Counted from the first letter of the stretch, positions 29,104-37,715 are shown. The stretch is DNA of 64,000 bases from Agromyces sp. H66 (GCF_004959775.1 NZ_SJZG01000003.1:124001-188000); one strand, 5' to 3'. Numbers and translations: made by a program. The notes: generated from the letters alone by a model not told the origin.

Positions 29104-29864
29104 CCCCCCTCGACGTCCTGCTCTGGGTCGCGTTCCCGTACGCCGCCGCGGCGGTCTTCATCGTCGGGCACGTCTGGCGGTACCGATACGACAAGTTCGG
29201 CTGGACGACGCGGTCGAGCCAGGTCTACGAGAACCGGCTGTTGCGCATCGGGTCGCCCGCGTTCCACCTCGGCATCCTGTTCGTGCTCGTCGGGCACTTG
29301 GTCGGCCTGCTCGTGCCGGCGGAGTGGCTCGAGGCGATCGGCATCTCGCACGAGATGTACCACATCGGGGCGACCGTGCTCGGCACGGCCGCAGCGGTGC
29401 TCACGATCGTGGGGCTCACGATCCTCATCTACCGGCGACGCATGACAGGACCGGTGTTCCTCGCGACGACCCGCATGGACAAGACGATGTACGTGTTCCT
29501 CGGCGCCACGATCGCGTTCGGCACCGCGGCGACGGTGCTGTACCAGGTGTTCGGGGCGGGCTACGAGTATCGCGGCACGGTGGGCCCGTGGACGCGGAGC
29601 CTCATCGTGTTCCAGCCGCAGCCCGAGCTCATGACGACGGTGCCGCTCGCGTTCCAGCTGCACGTGATCACGGCGACCGCGCTGTTCGCGCTGTGGCCGT
29701 TCACGCGGCTCGTGCACGTGTTCTCGGCTCCGGTCGGGTACTTCTTCCGCCCCTACATCGTGTACCGGTCGCGCGATGAGGGACGGGCGTCGCAGCCGGC
29801 ACGCCGCGGCTGGGAGCCGATGGCGCCGCCCGAGCATCGTCAGCGGAGCCGCGCGCGGCGGTGA
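29100..29864 (+). CDS. narI: Respiratory nitrate reductase gamma subunit
   Basis: Membrane cytochrome b subunit (254 residues, five predicted membrane helices) that oxidises menaquinol and holds two b hemes. His ligands are visible in GILFVLVGHLVGLL (His near residue 63), EMYHIGATVLG, and the pair FQLHVITATALFALWPFTRLVHVFS. The first helix starts at LLWVAFPYAAAAVFIVGHVWRYRYDKFGWTTRS. The tail is Arg-rich and unstructured. It ends the narGHJI operon. Confidence 0.97.
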   Translation: MTPLDVLLWVAFPYAAAAVFIVGHVWRYRYDKFGWTTRSSQVYENRLLRIGSPAFHLGILFVLVGHLVGLLVPAEWLEAIGISHEMYHIGATVLGTAAAVLTIVGLTILIYRRRMTGPVFLATTRMDKTMYVFLGATIAFGTAATVLYQVFGAGYEYRGTVGPWTRSLIVFQPQPELMTTVPLAFQLHVITATALFALWPFTRLVHVFSAPVGYFFRPYIVYRSRDEGRASQPARRGWEPMAPPEHRQRSRARR

Positions 29865-29870
29865 CGCCGC

Positions 29871-29972
29871 GCGGGCGACGGAGCGGCGCAGCGGCGTCTC
29901 GAAGCCCGCCGCGATCCCGATCGAACGGGCGCGGATGCACGGTACGACCCAGCATCTGCGCCCGTTCGATCG
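29871..29972. repeat. Two intergenic inverted repeats after narI (families C-like and B copy 1)
   Basis: First, GCGGGC (29871-29876) ... GCCCGC (29904-29909) enclosing GGCGTCTCGAAG, a short member of family C. Second, family B copy 1: CGATCGAACGGGCGCGGATGC-type arms at 29918-29938 and 29952-29972, complementary except for one G-U pair, with a 13-base loop. Together they could end the nar transcript. The rest of the 199-base gap is the moaA promoter (TAGGGT at 30052-30057, 6 bases before ATG 30064). Confidence 0.7.
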
Positions 29973-30063
29973 TCGGCCACGACCGAGGGTGCTGGGTTTC
30001 GCCGCGCTTCGGCTGGTGGAAACGCGCGGACGCGTTCCGGCAGACGGCGCTTAGGGTGGATGC

Positions 30064-31131
30064 ATGACGACGCTCGCACTCGGGATGCCGACGGTCAGGC
30101 GGTCGCCCCTCGTGGCACCGCCGGTCGACGGCCGCCCCGACGTGCCCGGCCTCGTCGATCGCTTCGGCCGGGTCGCCCACGACCTGCGGGTCTCGATCAC
30201 GACCGCGTGCTCGCTCCGGTGCACCTATTGCATGCCCGCCGAGGGGCTGCCCCTCGTCCCGCGTGACGAGCTGCTCTCGGCCCCCGAGATCGCCCGTCTC
30301 GTCGGGATCGCGGTGCGCGACCTCGGCGTGCGCGAGGTTCGGTTCACCGGCGGTGAGCCGCTCACCCGCGCCGACCTCGTCGACATCATCGCGCTGAGCG
30401 CCGCAGCCGCGCCGGGCACCCCGCTCGCGCTCACGACGAACGGCATCGGGCTCGACGCCAAGGCCGACGCGCTCGCGGCCGCGGGACTCACCCGCGTGAA
30501 CGTGTCGCTCGACACCCTGGACCGCGAGCACTTCGCCCGGCTCACCCGCCGCGACCGGCTGCCCCGCGTGCTCGACGGCATCGCCGCAGCGCACCGCGCC
30601 GGGCTCGGGCCGCTCAAGATCAACGCCGTCGCGATGCGCGAGACGCTGCACGACGCGCCGACCCTGCTCGCGTGGGCGATCGAGCACGGATGCCGTCTCC
30701 GCTTCATCGAGCAGATGCCGCTCGACGCCGACGAGACGTGGGTACGCGAGAACATGGTCGATGCGGAGGAACTCCTCGCCGTGCTCGGCGAGGTGTTCTC
30801 GCTCGAACCGATCGGCCGGGACGACCCGTCAGCGCCCGCCGAGGAGTGGCTCGTCGACGGCGGCCCCGCAACGGTCGGCATCATCGCCTCGGTGACGCGT
30901 TCGTTCTGCGGCGCGTGCGACCGCACCCGCCTCACCGCCGAAGGCTCGGTGCGCTCGTGCCTGTTCGGCGACGACGAGACCGACCTGCGCGGGCTGCTGC
31001 GCGGCGGCGCCGACGATGCCGAGATCGCCGACCGCTGGCGTGCCGCGATGTGGGGCAAGAAGGCCGGTCACGGCATCGACCACGAGGACTTCGTGCGCCC
31101 CATGCGCTCGATGGGCGGGATCGGTGGCTGA
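30064..31131 (+). CDS. moaA: GTP 3',8-cyclase (radical SAM)
   Basis: First step of molybdopterin synthesis, with MoaC making cyclic pyranopterin monophosphate from GTP. A 355-residue radical SAM protein: the SAM cluster Cys are in [13 protein letters not shown], followed by [13 protein letters not shown]; the C-terminal cluster that binds GTP is in [15 protein letters not shown] ... SCLFGDDE. The protein ends in MRSMGGIGG, the GG tail needed for activity. ATG 30064 follows TAGGGT-N6, a leaderless layout. It overlaps moaD. Confidence 0.97.
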   Translation: MTTLALGMPTVRRSPLVAPPVDGRPDVPGLVDRFGRVAHDLRVSITTACSLRCTYCMPAEGLPLVPRDELLSAPEIARLVGIAVRDLGVREVRFTGGEPLTRADLVDIIALSAAAAPGTPLALTTNGIGLDAKADALAAAGLTRVNVSLDTLDREHFARLTRRDRLPRVLDGIAAAHRAGLGPLKINAVAMRETLHDAPTLLAWAIEHGCRLRFIEQMPLDADETWVRENMVDAEELLAVLGEVFSLEPIGRDDPSAPAEEWLVDGGPATVGIIASVTRSFCGACDRTRLTAEGSVRSCLFGDDETDLRGLLRGGADDAEIADRWRAAMWGKKAGHGIDHEDFVRPMRSMGGIGG

Positions 31132-31384
31132 CGTGGCAGCCCTGACCGTGCGCTACTTCGCAGCGGCCGCCGAGGCCGCCGGTGTCGAGGAGGAGACCTT
31201 CGCGCCCGATGCCGTGGGCGGCACGGTCGGAGAACTCCGCGACCTGCTGGTGGACCGGTATGGTGCCGAGATGGCGCGGGTCGTCGCGAACGGCTCGTTC
31301 CTCGTCGACGGTGTCGTGCAACGCGACGCGGCGGCGCCGCTCGGCGCGATCGTCGACGTGCTGCCGCCCTTCGCGGGCGGCTGA
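31124..31384 (+). CDS. moaD: Molybdopterin synthase sulfur-carrier subunit
   Basis: An 86-residue ubiquitin-fold sulfur carrier that ends in PPFAGG; the terminal Gly is adenylated by MoeB and then thiocarboxylated. GTG 31124 overlaps the end of moaA by 8 bases; GTG 31133 is an alternative 3 residues in. Its partner MoaE is encoded on the opposite strand beyond the 8-bp repeat array. Confidence 0.92.
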   Translation: MADVAALTVRYFAAAAEAAGVEEETFAPDAVGGTVGELRDLLVDRYGAEMARVVANGSFLVDGVVQRDAAAPLGAIVDVLPPFAGG

Positions 31385-31500
31385 CGCGTTCGGCCTCCGC
31401 TCACCCCTGCGGCGACGCGCAACCGGCGCCGCGAGGCCGCCCAGTCGTCCGGTTCCTCGATCTGAAGCGACCTTCTCTCGCGCCACCCCGGTGCCGCGAT

Positions 31501-31740
31501 GCCGAAGTGCCGCTGTGCCGCAGTGCCGACGTGCCGAAGTCTCGAAGTGCCGACCTGCCGACGTGCCGCAGTCTCGAAGTGCCGACCTGCCGACGTGCCG
31601 ACGTGCCGACGTGCCGACGTGCCGCAGTGCCGCAGTGCCGCAGTGCCGCAGTGCCGAAGTGCCGACGTCTCGAAGTGCCGACGTGCCGCAGCGCCGCAGT
31701 GCCGAAGTACCGCAGTGCCGAAGTGCCGAAGTCCCGGAGT
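31501..31740. repeat. 8-bp tandem repeat array, 30 units, between moaD and moaE
   Basis: The 240 bases split exactly into thirty octamers of consensus GCCGMMGT: mostly GCCGACGT, GCCGCAGT and GCCGAAGT, with CTCGAAGT four times (three shown at 31541, 31573, 31669) and rare variants (GCCGACCT, ACCGCAGT, CCCGGAGT). One degenerate unit (GCCGCGAT) precedes it at 31493. The array fills most of the 447-base gap between the convergent moaD and moaE. Because 8 is not a multiple of 3 the frames cycle without stops, giving spurious Cys/Arg-rich ORFs. The flanks (31385-31492 and 31741-31831) show no gene; the right one holds a CTCGCG...CGCGAG element of family C. Confidence 0.97.
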
Positions 31741-31831
31741 GGCGGCGCGTTCGAAACGAAACCGTCTCGCGCGGACGCGAGGAGCGAGCGCAGCCGGTGA
31801 GCGAAAGCCGGGGCTCAGCGCACGGTCCGGC

Positions 31832-32251
31832 TCAGAGGTTCACCCACTCCGTGGTGCCGCCCTCGAGGTACTGGCGCTTCCAGATCGGCGTGCGCTCCTT
31901 GATGCGATCCACGAGCAGGGCGCACGCGGCGAACGCCTCGGCACGATGCGGGGCCGCCACGCACGCGACGAGCGCCACGTCGCCGATGGCGAGCGCGCCC
32001 ACCCGGTGCGCGGCCCCCACGCGGAGCCCCGTCTCGCGCGCGACGTCGGCGCATGTCTCGCGCAGGAAACGCTGCGCCTCCGGGTGCGCCTCGTAGTCGA
32101 GCGACGTCACGGACTCACCGTGGTCGTGATCGCGGATCACGCCCTCGAAGGACACGACCGCGCCATCTTGGCGCGTGGTCACGAACGCCTCGATCGCCAC
32201 CCGGTCGAGCGGCTCGGTCGTGACGAGGGCGAAGACGTCGTGCTCAGACAT
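31832..32251 (-). CDS. moaE: Molybdopterin synthase catalytic subunit
   Basis: A 139-residue large subunit that uses MoaD thiocarboxylate to make the dithiolene of molybdopterin. Conserved: GAVVSFEGVIRDHDHG, LDYEAHPEA, AHRVGALAIGDVALVACVAAPHRAEAF, and the catalytic Lys pair in KERTPIWKRQYLEGGTTEW. ATG 32251 has GGAGG 5 bases upstream. It is the last gene of the minus-strand operon moeB-moeA-moaCB-moaE and starts 8 bases inside the end of the moaC fusion. Confidence 0.96.
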   Translation of the reverse strand: MSEHDVFALVTTEPLDRVAIEAFVTTRQDGAVVSFEGVIRDHDHGESVTSLDYEAHPEAQRFLRETCADVARETGLRVGAAHRVGALAIGDVALVACVAAPHRAEAFAACALLVDRIKERTPIWKRQYLEGGTTEWVNL

Positions 32252-33296
32252 CGGGAACCTCCGAAGATGCGGGGCGGGCCGCATGGTCGCCTCCCGCGAG
32301 CTGGTCGATGAGGTGCAGCAGCAGGTCGTCGAGCACTCGCAGCCCGTCGGCGACGCCGCCACGGGAGCCCGGCAGGTTCACGACGACCGTGTGCCCCGCG
32401 ATCCCGGCACGCGCCCGGCTGAGCGCCGCCATCGGCGTCACCGCTCGTCCGGCGGCACGGATGGCCTCGGCCACGCCCGGCAGCTCCTGGTCGAGCACCG
32501 CGAGCGTCGCCTCGGGCGTGAGGTCGGTGGGATTCACGCCGGTACCGCCCGTCGTGATGAGCACCGAGGGCGCAGCGGCGACCGCTCGGCGCAGGGCGTC
32601 GGCGACGTCCGCATCGGCGACCACCACGGGTTCCGCGGTGTCGAACCCGCGCTCGCGCAGCCATCCGGCGATGAGCGGTCCGGTGGTGTCGTCGGCCGCA
32701 CCCGCGGCCGCGCGGGTCGAGGCCACGAGCACGAGAGCCGTACGACCATCCGGCGGCACGGCTGCCGCGGCATCCGTCGCATCCACGGCCGCTGCGGCGC
32801 CCGGCTCGGTCGCGGGCTCCGCCGTGGCATCCGCTCGCCAGATGCCGCGCTTGCCGCCGCGCTTCTCGACGAGGTGGATGCCGCCCAGGCGGGCGGCCGG
32901 GTCGACCGCCTTCACCATGTCGTGCAGCGTGAGCCCGGCGATCGCGACGGCGGTGAGCGCTTCCATCTCGATGCCCGTGCGTGCCGTGGTCGACACCGTC
33001 GCCCGGATCGTCACCGCGGCGTCCTCGAAGCCGAAGTCGATCGACACCGCGTCGAGCGGCACGATGTGCGCCAACGGAATCAGCTCGCTGGTGCGCTTCG
33101 CCCCCGAGATGCCCGCGATGCGCGCCGTCGGCAGGACGTCGGCCTTCTTCAGCCCGTCGCTGCGCACGAGACCGACGACCTCGGGAGTCGTGTCGAGCCG
33201 ACCCTCGGCGATCGCGACCCGCCTCGTGACGGGCTTCGAACCGACGTCGACCATGCGGGCGCGGCCGTCGTCGTCGAGATGGGTGAGCGACGTCAT
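32244..33296 (-). CDS. moaC: MoaC-MogA/MoaB fusion (cyclic pyranopterin monophosphate synthase + molybdopterin adenylyltransferase)
   Basis: A 350-residue bifunctional protein. Residues 1-155 are MoaC (LKKADVLPTARIAGISGAKRTSELIPLAH, IEMEALTAVAIAGLTLHDMVKAVD), which finishes cPMP. Residues about 185-335 are the MogA/MoaB fold (LITTGGTGVNPTDLTPEAT, ALSRARAGIAGHTVVVNLPGS), which adenylylates molybdopterin. An Ala-rich linker joins them. The fusion puts an early and a late pathway step on one chain, a combination also known from other Actinobacteria. It overlaps moeA2 and moaE. Confidence 0.95.
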   Translation of the reverse strand: MTSLTHLDDDGRARMVDVGSKPVTRRVAIAEGRLDTTPEVVGLVRSDGLKKADVLPTARIAGISGAKRTSELIPLAHIVPLDAVSIDFGFEDAAVTIRATVSTTARTGIEMEALTAVAIAGLTLHDMVKAVDPAARLGGIHLVEKRGGKRGIWRADATAEPATEPGAAAAVDATDAAAAVPPDGRTALVLVASTRAAAGAADDTTGPLIAGWLRERGFDTAEPVVVADADVADALRRAVAAAPSVLITTGGTGVNPTDLTPEATLAVLDQELPGVAEAIRAAGRAVTPMAALSRARAGIAGHTVVVNLPGSRGGVADGLRVLDDLLLHLIDQLAGGDHAARPASSEVPDV

Positions 33297-34495
33297 AACA
33301 CCACGGTATCCACCACGGCGCCCGCGCCGAGTTCCGTGACGTCCTCGGGCACGACGATGAGCAGGTCGGATGCTGCGAGCGCGGCCACCAGGTGCGACCC
33401 GGGTCCGCCCACCACCAGCGCCCGACCGTCGTCGGTGCGGCGGCCGCGGAGGAACTGCCGGCGGCCCGCGACCGACACGATCGGCTCGGCGAGTTCGAGT
33501 CGCTTTGTCGCCGCCGGCGGGAGACCCGCGATCGCCCGCAGCGTCGGTGCCACGAACAGCTCGAACGACAATTGCGCGCTGACGGGGTTGCCCGGGAAGC
33601 CGACCACGGGCATGCCGCGATACGCGCCCGTCGCCTGCGGGCCGCCGGGCTGCATCGCGACGCTGCCGACCCAGCCGCCGGCCGGCTCGAGCAACTCGCG
33701 CACCACCTCGTACGCCCCCTTCGAGACCCCGCCGCTCGTGAGCACCAGCTCGGCGCCCTGCTCGCGGGCGGCGTCGAGCTCGGCGCGCAGGCGGTCGACC
33801 TCGTCGCGCACGCGCCCCTCGTGCACCACGACGGCGCCGACCGCCCGCACCGCCGCGGCGAGCGCGACGCCGTTCGCGTCGGGGATCTCCCCCGGCCCGA
33901 GCGGCGCGCCCGGGGCCACCAGCTCGCTCCCCGTGCTCACCACGGCGACGCGCACGCGCTCACGCACGAGGAGCTCGGTGAGCCCGGATGCCGCGGCCGC
34001 GGCGAGATGGCGCGAGGCGAGCCGGACGCCGGCGGGCAGCACGTCGGAGCCCGCGTCGAGGTCGGATCCGGCTTCGCGCACGTACTCGCCGGCGGCGCGT
34101 GGGCGCAGGATCAGCACACCGGCGACGTCGCCGCCGACCGGCTCGGTGTCCTCGACGGGGATCACGGCGTCGGCGCCCTCGGGCACGGGCGCGCCCGTCA
34201 TGATCCGCACGGCCGTTCCCGGGTCGAGCGGCGCCGGCACGCCGGGTGCCGCGGCGACCTCGCCCACCACGGGCAGGGTCACCGGGGCATCCGCCACGTC
34301 GGCGGAACGCACGGCGAACCCGTCCATCTGCGAGTTGCGGAAGGGCGGCAGAGCGATGGGCGACTCCACCGGCGACGCCGTGATGCGGCCGAGCGCGTCG
34401 GCGAGCGCGACTCGTTCGGTGGGCCGGGCGCCGAGTCCGGCCAGCAGCGACCGCACGAACGCGGCGTGCTCGTCGACCGGGATACGGGCGCCCAT
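33293..34495 (-). CDS. moeA: Molybdopterin molybdotransferase MoeA (copy 2)
   Basis: A 400-residue second MoeA, with ALPPFRNSQMDGFAVR, RIMTGAPVPEGADAVIPVE, VAVVSTGSELVAPG, LTSGGVSKGAYEVVRELL and VVGFPGNPVSAQLSFE. It differs clearly from the copy at 19333 (for example SKGAYEV versus SVGAYDV, and no Pro-Gly-Lys in the substrate loop), so it is an old paralogue rather than a recent copy. The two may serve different cofactor forms or conditions. It sits between moeB and moaC with 4-base overlaps on both sides. Confidence 0.95.
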   Translation of the reverse strand: MGARIPVDEHAAFVRSLLAGLGARPTERVALADALGRITASPVESPIALPPFRNSQMDGFAVRSADVADAPVTLPVVGEVAAAPGVPAPLDPGTAVRIMTGAPVPEGADAVIPVEDTEPVGGDVAGVLILRPRAAGEYVREAGSDLDAGSDVLPAGVRLASRHLAAAAASGLTELLVRERVRVAVVSTGSELVAPGAPLGPGEIPDANGVALAAAVRAVGAVVVHEGRVRDEVDRLRAELDAAREQGAELVLTSGGVSKGAYEVVRELLEPAGGWVGSVAMQPGGPQATGAYRGMPVVGFPGNPVSAQLSFELFVAPTLRAIAGLPPAATKRLELAEPIVSVAGRRQFLRGRRTDDGRALVVGGPGSHLVAALAASDLLIVVPEDVTELGAGAVVDTVVL

Positions 34496-35649
34496 CAGTA
34501 CCTCGCCACGGCGGAATCGACCGTGCGCGACCAGGCGTCGATGCCGCCGGCGAGATTCCGCACGACGCCGAAGCCGGCGCTCACGAGCTGCTGCGCCGCA
34601 CGCTGCGAGCGCACGCCGAGGTGGCAGTAGACGACGACGGATGCCGCGGGGTCGAGCTCGCTCGCCCGCTCGCCGAGCTCGCCGAGCGGGATGAGCACGG
34701 ACCCCGGGATGGCGGCGATCTCGGCCTCCCAGGGCTCACGCACGTCGACGAGGACCGGCGGCGCGTCGGAGGCGAGCTCGTCGGCGAGCGCGGGCGCCTC
34801 GACCTCGGCAGGCGCTTCGGGTCGCGGAGGCGCGCCGGCGCCGTCTCGAGGCCCCGCCCCCGCCAGCGGGCCTCGAGACGCGCCTTCGGCGCTCCGCGAC
34901 CCGCGGGGTGGGGCCGCGACATCCCCCGCCCGCCGGTACCTGACCTCCCGCGTGCGACCGCTCAGCGCGTCGTAGACGAGCACGCGTCCGATGAGCGGCT
35001 CCCCGATGCCGGTGAGGAGCTTCAGCGCCTCGCCCGCCATCATCCCGCCGGTGACCGTGCAGACCGTCGGCAGGATGCCGTCGATCTCGCAGCTCAGGCC
35101 GCCGTCTGCGGGCGGCTCGGGGAAGAGGTCGCGGTAGGAGACGCCGCGTTCCTCCCACGAGACGCCGACCTGCCCCGAGAACCGCGCCGCCGAACCCCAG
35201 ACGAGCGGGATCCCCGCTCGTGCCGCGGCATCGTCGGCGACGTAGAGCGTCGGCAGGTCGTCGGTCCCGTCGATCACGAGGTCGGCGTCCGCGAGCAGGG
35301 CGTCGGCGTTCTCGGCCGTGTAGCGGTGCGGCACGGGGTGCACGGCGGTCTCGGGGGAGAGCGCGGCCGCGGCATCCGCCGCCGAATCGACCTTGGTGCG
35401 CCCGACGTCGGCGTGCCCGTGCAGCAGTTGCCGGTGCAGGTTGGTGACGTCGACGACATCGTCGTCGACGATGGTGAGGCGGCCGACGCCCGCCGCGACG
35501 AGCACGGGCACGACCGCACTGCCGAGCCCGCCGGCGCCGAGCACCACGACGTGCGCGTCGGCGAGCCGGCGCTGCCCGGCGTCCCCGAAGCCCGGCAGCA
35601 CGCGCTGGCGCGCGTAACGCGGGGAGCCGGGATCGATCGCGTCGTCCAT
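34495..35649 (-). CDS. moeB: MoeB/ThiF-type adenylyltransferase with C-terminal rhodanese domain
   Basis: A 384-residue E1-like enzyme that activates MoaD. Residues 1-250: VVVLGAGGLGSAVVPVLVAAGVG (ATP site), DVTNLHRQLLH, VIDGTDDLPTLYVADDA, LPTVCTVTGGMMAGEALKLLTG. Residues about 285-384 are a rhodanese domain with catalytic Cys in VVYCHLGVRSQRAAQQL, so sulfur transfer is built in. The linker (about residues 250-283, RGSRSAEGASRGPLAG...) is encoded by a long inverted repeat. GAGAAT ends 6 bases before ATG 35649, a leaderless layout. First gene of the operon. Confidence 0.95.
   Translation of the reverse strand: MDDAIDPGSPRYARQRVLPGFGDAGQRRLADAHVVVLGAGGLGSAVVPVLVAAGVGRLTIVDDDVVDVTNLHRQLLHGHADVGRTKVDSAADAAAALSPETAVHPVPHRYTAENADALLADADLVIDGTDDLPTLYVADDAAARAGIPLVWGSAARFSGQVGVSWEERGVSYRDLFPEPPADGGLSCEIDGILPTVCTVTGGMMAGEALKLLTGIGEPLIGRVLVYDALSGRTREVRYRRAGDVAAPPRGSRSAEGASRGPLAGAGPRDGAGAPPRPEAPAEVEAPALADELASDAPPVLVDVREPWEAEIAAIPGSVLIPLGELGERASELDPAASVVVYCHLGVRSQRAAQQLVSAGFGVVRNLAGGIDAWSRTVDSAVARY
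34819..34902. repeat. Family C inverted repeat lying in frame inside moeB
   Basis: Arms of 33 and 32 bases (34819-34851, starting GGGTCGCGGAGGCGC and ending GTCTCGAGG; and 34871-34902, starting CCTCGAGACGCGCC and ending CGCGACCC) are complementary apart from a few mismatches and a one-base bulge, with a 19-base loop. It encodes the low-complexity linker between the two MoeB domains. Related GTCTCGAGAC/GGTCGAGG elements are intergenic elsewhere (51915-51950, 62749-62788). Confidence 0.75.
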
Positions 35650-35696
35650 CCTTCGATTCTCGCAGGATGCGACGGCACCGGGACCCGGAGTGGACG

Positions 35697-36350
35697 TCAC
35701 ACCGTCGGCAGCGACGCGGTGCGCTCGGCCCGATCGCGGATGCCCCGCAGCATCCGTTCGGTCATCAGGAAGCTGACCATCTCGACCGGCTCGACCAGCG
35801 CGGCGGCCCACCCGGTGAGGTACGCGTACCGCTCGCGGACGACGAGCCGCGTGGACCCGTCGAACCGATGGAGGAGCACGAATGCCCAGGTGAAGTCGTA
35901 CGGCGCACCGGCGCTCGTGCCGTCGACCGCGACGGCACCGCGCAGCACGAGGTGCCGTTCCGGCTCGATCGCCGCGACCTCCAACGCCACCTCGGGGGCG
36001 AGGTTGACGGCGTCGCCGACGGCCCGAACCTGCAGGTCGGGCACGACGCGGTCGGCGGTGCGGACGTCGACGCCGACGAGGTTCTCGAGCCAGTCGTAGC
36101 TGTAGAAGCCGCCGCGATTCTGGCCGAGCTGCGCGATCCACGGCCACACCTCGGCGGGCGTCGCGGCGATGGAGATCGCCCGCGTGGCCTGGAGGTCTGG
36201 CTCGGGGAGCAGGTCGTCGCCCGGGAGCGCCATGCGCACCTCGCCGTCGCTCGCACCCCAGCGCAGCGATGCCCGACGAAGGAGGGCGACCGCCCCGACG
36301 GCCACCGCAGCGACCGCGACGCCCTTCGCCATCCCCCGCATCCACCCCAT
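35697..36350 (-). CDS. SRPBCC (START-like) family membrane-anchored protein
   Basis: A 217-residue protein with an N-terminal hydrophobic segment ([16 protein letters not shown]) and a START-like hydrophobic-pocket fold: [39 protein letters not shown], then a C-terminal helix with [21 protein letters not shown]. This pattern is that of polyketide-cyclase/SRPBCC proteins of unknown ligand. ATG 36350 is preceded by GATACT-N6. It ends 47 bases before the moeB promoter; no link to Moco is apparent. Confidence 0.75.
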   Translation of the reverse strand: MGWMRGMAKGVAVAAVAVGAVALLRRASLRWGASDGEVRMALPGDDLLPEPDLQATRAISIAATPAEVWPWIAQLGQNRGGFYSYDWLENLVGVDVRTADRVVPDLQVRAVGDAVNLAPEVALEVAAIEPERHLVLRGAVAVDGTSAGAPYDFTWAFVLLHRFDGSTRLVVRERYAYLTGWAAALVEPVEMVSFLMTERMLRGIRDRAERTASLPTV

Positions 36351-36364
36351 CGGCCCAGTATCCC

Positions 36365-36402
36365 AACCGGCTCGCAGCGCGACAACCGGCTCGCAGCTCG
36401 AC
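36365..36402. repeat. Two-copy 19-bp direct repeat
   Basis: AACCGGCTCGCAGCGCGAC (36365-36383) and AACCGGCTCGCAGCTCGAC (36384-36402) differ at one base and are followed by a partial third AACCGG. They lie in the promoter region between the divergent SRPBCC and OsmC genes, just before a -10-like TATCCT (36431-36436), so they could be an operator. Confidence 0.6.
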
Positions 36403-36498
36403 AACCGGATGTCGCGTGCCGCGTGCCGGATATCCTTGCGGGAAACACGGGCGTGCGGCATCCGCTCGCCACCGTGACGCCGCGCGAAGGGAGCCGAC

Positions 36499-36933
36499 AT
36501 GGCCGCAGCGCCCTCGACCTACCGCGTCAGCGCCGCCAGCACGAGCGGCGGGAGTGCCGTCGCCACCGCGGCGAGCACCACGATCCCGTTCGACGCGAGC
36601 TGGGGCCGCGATGAGCCGTCGGGGCTTCCGGGACCGGCCGAGCTGCTCGCGAGCGCGTTCACGGCATGCATGCTGAAGAACCTGGAGCGCGCGGGCGCCC
36701 TGCTCGGGTTCACGTACGAGTCGGCCGAGGTCGACGTCGTCGCCCGCCGGCAGGATGCGCCGCCGATGTTCGTCGAACTGCGGTACGAGTTGCGCGTCAC
36801 CACGTCGGAGACGCAGCACCGCGTCGACCTCGTGCACCAGAACCTGCGGAAGTTCGGCACCGTCTACAACACGCTCGCGGCGGTCTGCGACGTCGACGGC
36901 ATGGTCGTCGCCGTGGCGCCGTCGGGCGGATGA
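36499..36933 (+). CDS. OsmC/Ohr-family peroxiredoxin-like protein
   Basis: A 144-residue OsmC-fold protein. The two redox Cys are in [14 protein letters not shown] (near residue 57) and [10 protein letters not shown] (near residue 130); [14 protein letters not shown] is the usual substrate-pocket block. It should reduce organic hydroperoxides in the cytoplasm, but the dithiol reductant is unknown. ATG 36499 follows GAAGGGAG. A single gene, with a -10-like TATCCT about 65 bases upstream. Confidence 0.85.
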   Translation: MAAAPSTYRVSAASTSGGSAVATAASTTIPFDASWGRDEPSGLPGPAELLASAFTACMLKNLERAGALLGFTYESAEVDVVARRQDAPPMFVELRYELRVTTSETQHRVDLVHQNLRKFGTVYNTLAAVCDVDGMVVAVAPSGG

Positions 36934-36962
36934 GGCGCTGACGACCGGCTTCCGGCGCGTTG

Positions 36963-37715
36963 TCAGAACACGACCACGAGGCTGAGCTCGACGGCTCCGG
37001 AGTGCTTCAGGCGGGCCACCGCGTTCCCGTACTCCTCCGACTCGTAACGGACACCCAGCCCGTCGGCCGGCAGCCGCCCGTCGACGGAGCACGCGAGGGG
37101 TGACGGCTCGGCGGGCGGCAGCAACACGAGGCACACGTCCTCCCCGCCGACCGTGCGCGCCAGGTACGCGTCCGGAGCATCGCTCGGGGTGACGAGTCGG
37201 CGCACCGATGCGGGGTCGATCGTGTCGTCGACCCTCGCCACCTGCGACGATTCGGCCGCCGGCGGCAATCGGTCGAACAACTCGATCAGGCCGGTGTCCT
37301 CGAGCGGCACGCCGAGATCGGCGGACGACGGATCGTCGCCCAGGGGCAGGAAGTCCGCCGGGGTCTGCCGACCGACGGCCCAGCCGAGGGCTGCACCCAG
37401 GACGAGGCCGATCCCGGCGGCAGCGATGGTCCACCGTCCCAACCGTCCGGGCCGGGGCGCATCGTCGTCCCAGGCGCGCCCGCCATGCGGCCGATCGTGG
37501 GCGACATCCGCCGGATCGGTCGACACCCTGCCGGCACCACGCGCGTGGGCGATCCGTTCACCGACGACGGCTTCACCGCCGACGGCTTCAGCACCGACGG
37601 CGGGCACGGCATGCACGGCGAGCTCGTCGATCGCCCGGGCGCGTTGCGCCTCGGTCGCATCGGCGCCGTACGCGAGACGCTGCAACTCTCGGATTCGGCG
37701 TTCGGTCACGTCCAC
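36963..37715 (-). CDS. Single-pass membrane protein of unknown function
   Basis: A 250-residue protein with a cytosolic N-terminal segment (RIRELQRLAYGADATEAQRARAIDELA), a membrane helix (WTIAAAGIGLVLGAALGWAVG near residue 95) and an exported domain with two Cys. GTG 37715 follows GGAAGGGGG. The layout resembles anti-sigma-like or actinobacterial envelope proteins but I recognise no family. It stands alone, divergent from the Mo regulator. Confidence 0.7.
   Translation of the reverse strand: MDVTERRIRELQRLAYGADATEAQRARAIDELAVHAVPAVGAEAVGGEAVVGERIAHARGAGRVSTDPADVAHDRPHGGRAWDDDAPRPGRLGRWTIAAAGIGLVLGAALGWAVGRQTPADFLPLGDDPSSADLGVPLEDTGLIELFDRLPPAAESSQVARVDDTIDPASVRRLVTPSDAPDAYLARTVGGEDVCLVLLPPAEPSPLACSVDGRLPADGLGVRYESEEYGNAVARLKHSGAVELSLVVVF

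Noticed and set aside
31182..32311. Cys/Arg/Ser-rich ORFs crossing the 8-bp array
   Set aside because: An octamer repeat without stops opens several frames at once. None has a start context or any recognisable domain, and they run into moaD or moaE on either side.
34495..37434. A 979-residue minus-strand frame extending moeB upstream
   Set aside because: Only the part from ATG 35649 matches MoeB; the extension is a shadow of the SRPBCC, OsmC and membrane-protein genes.
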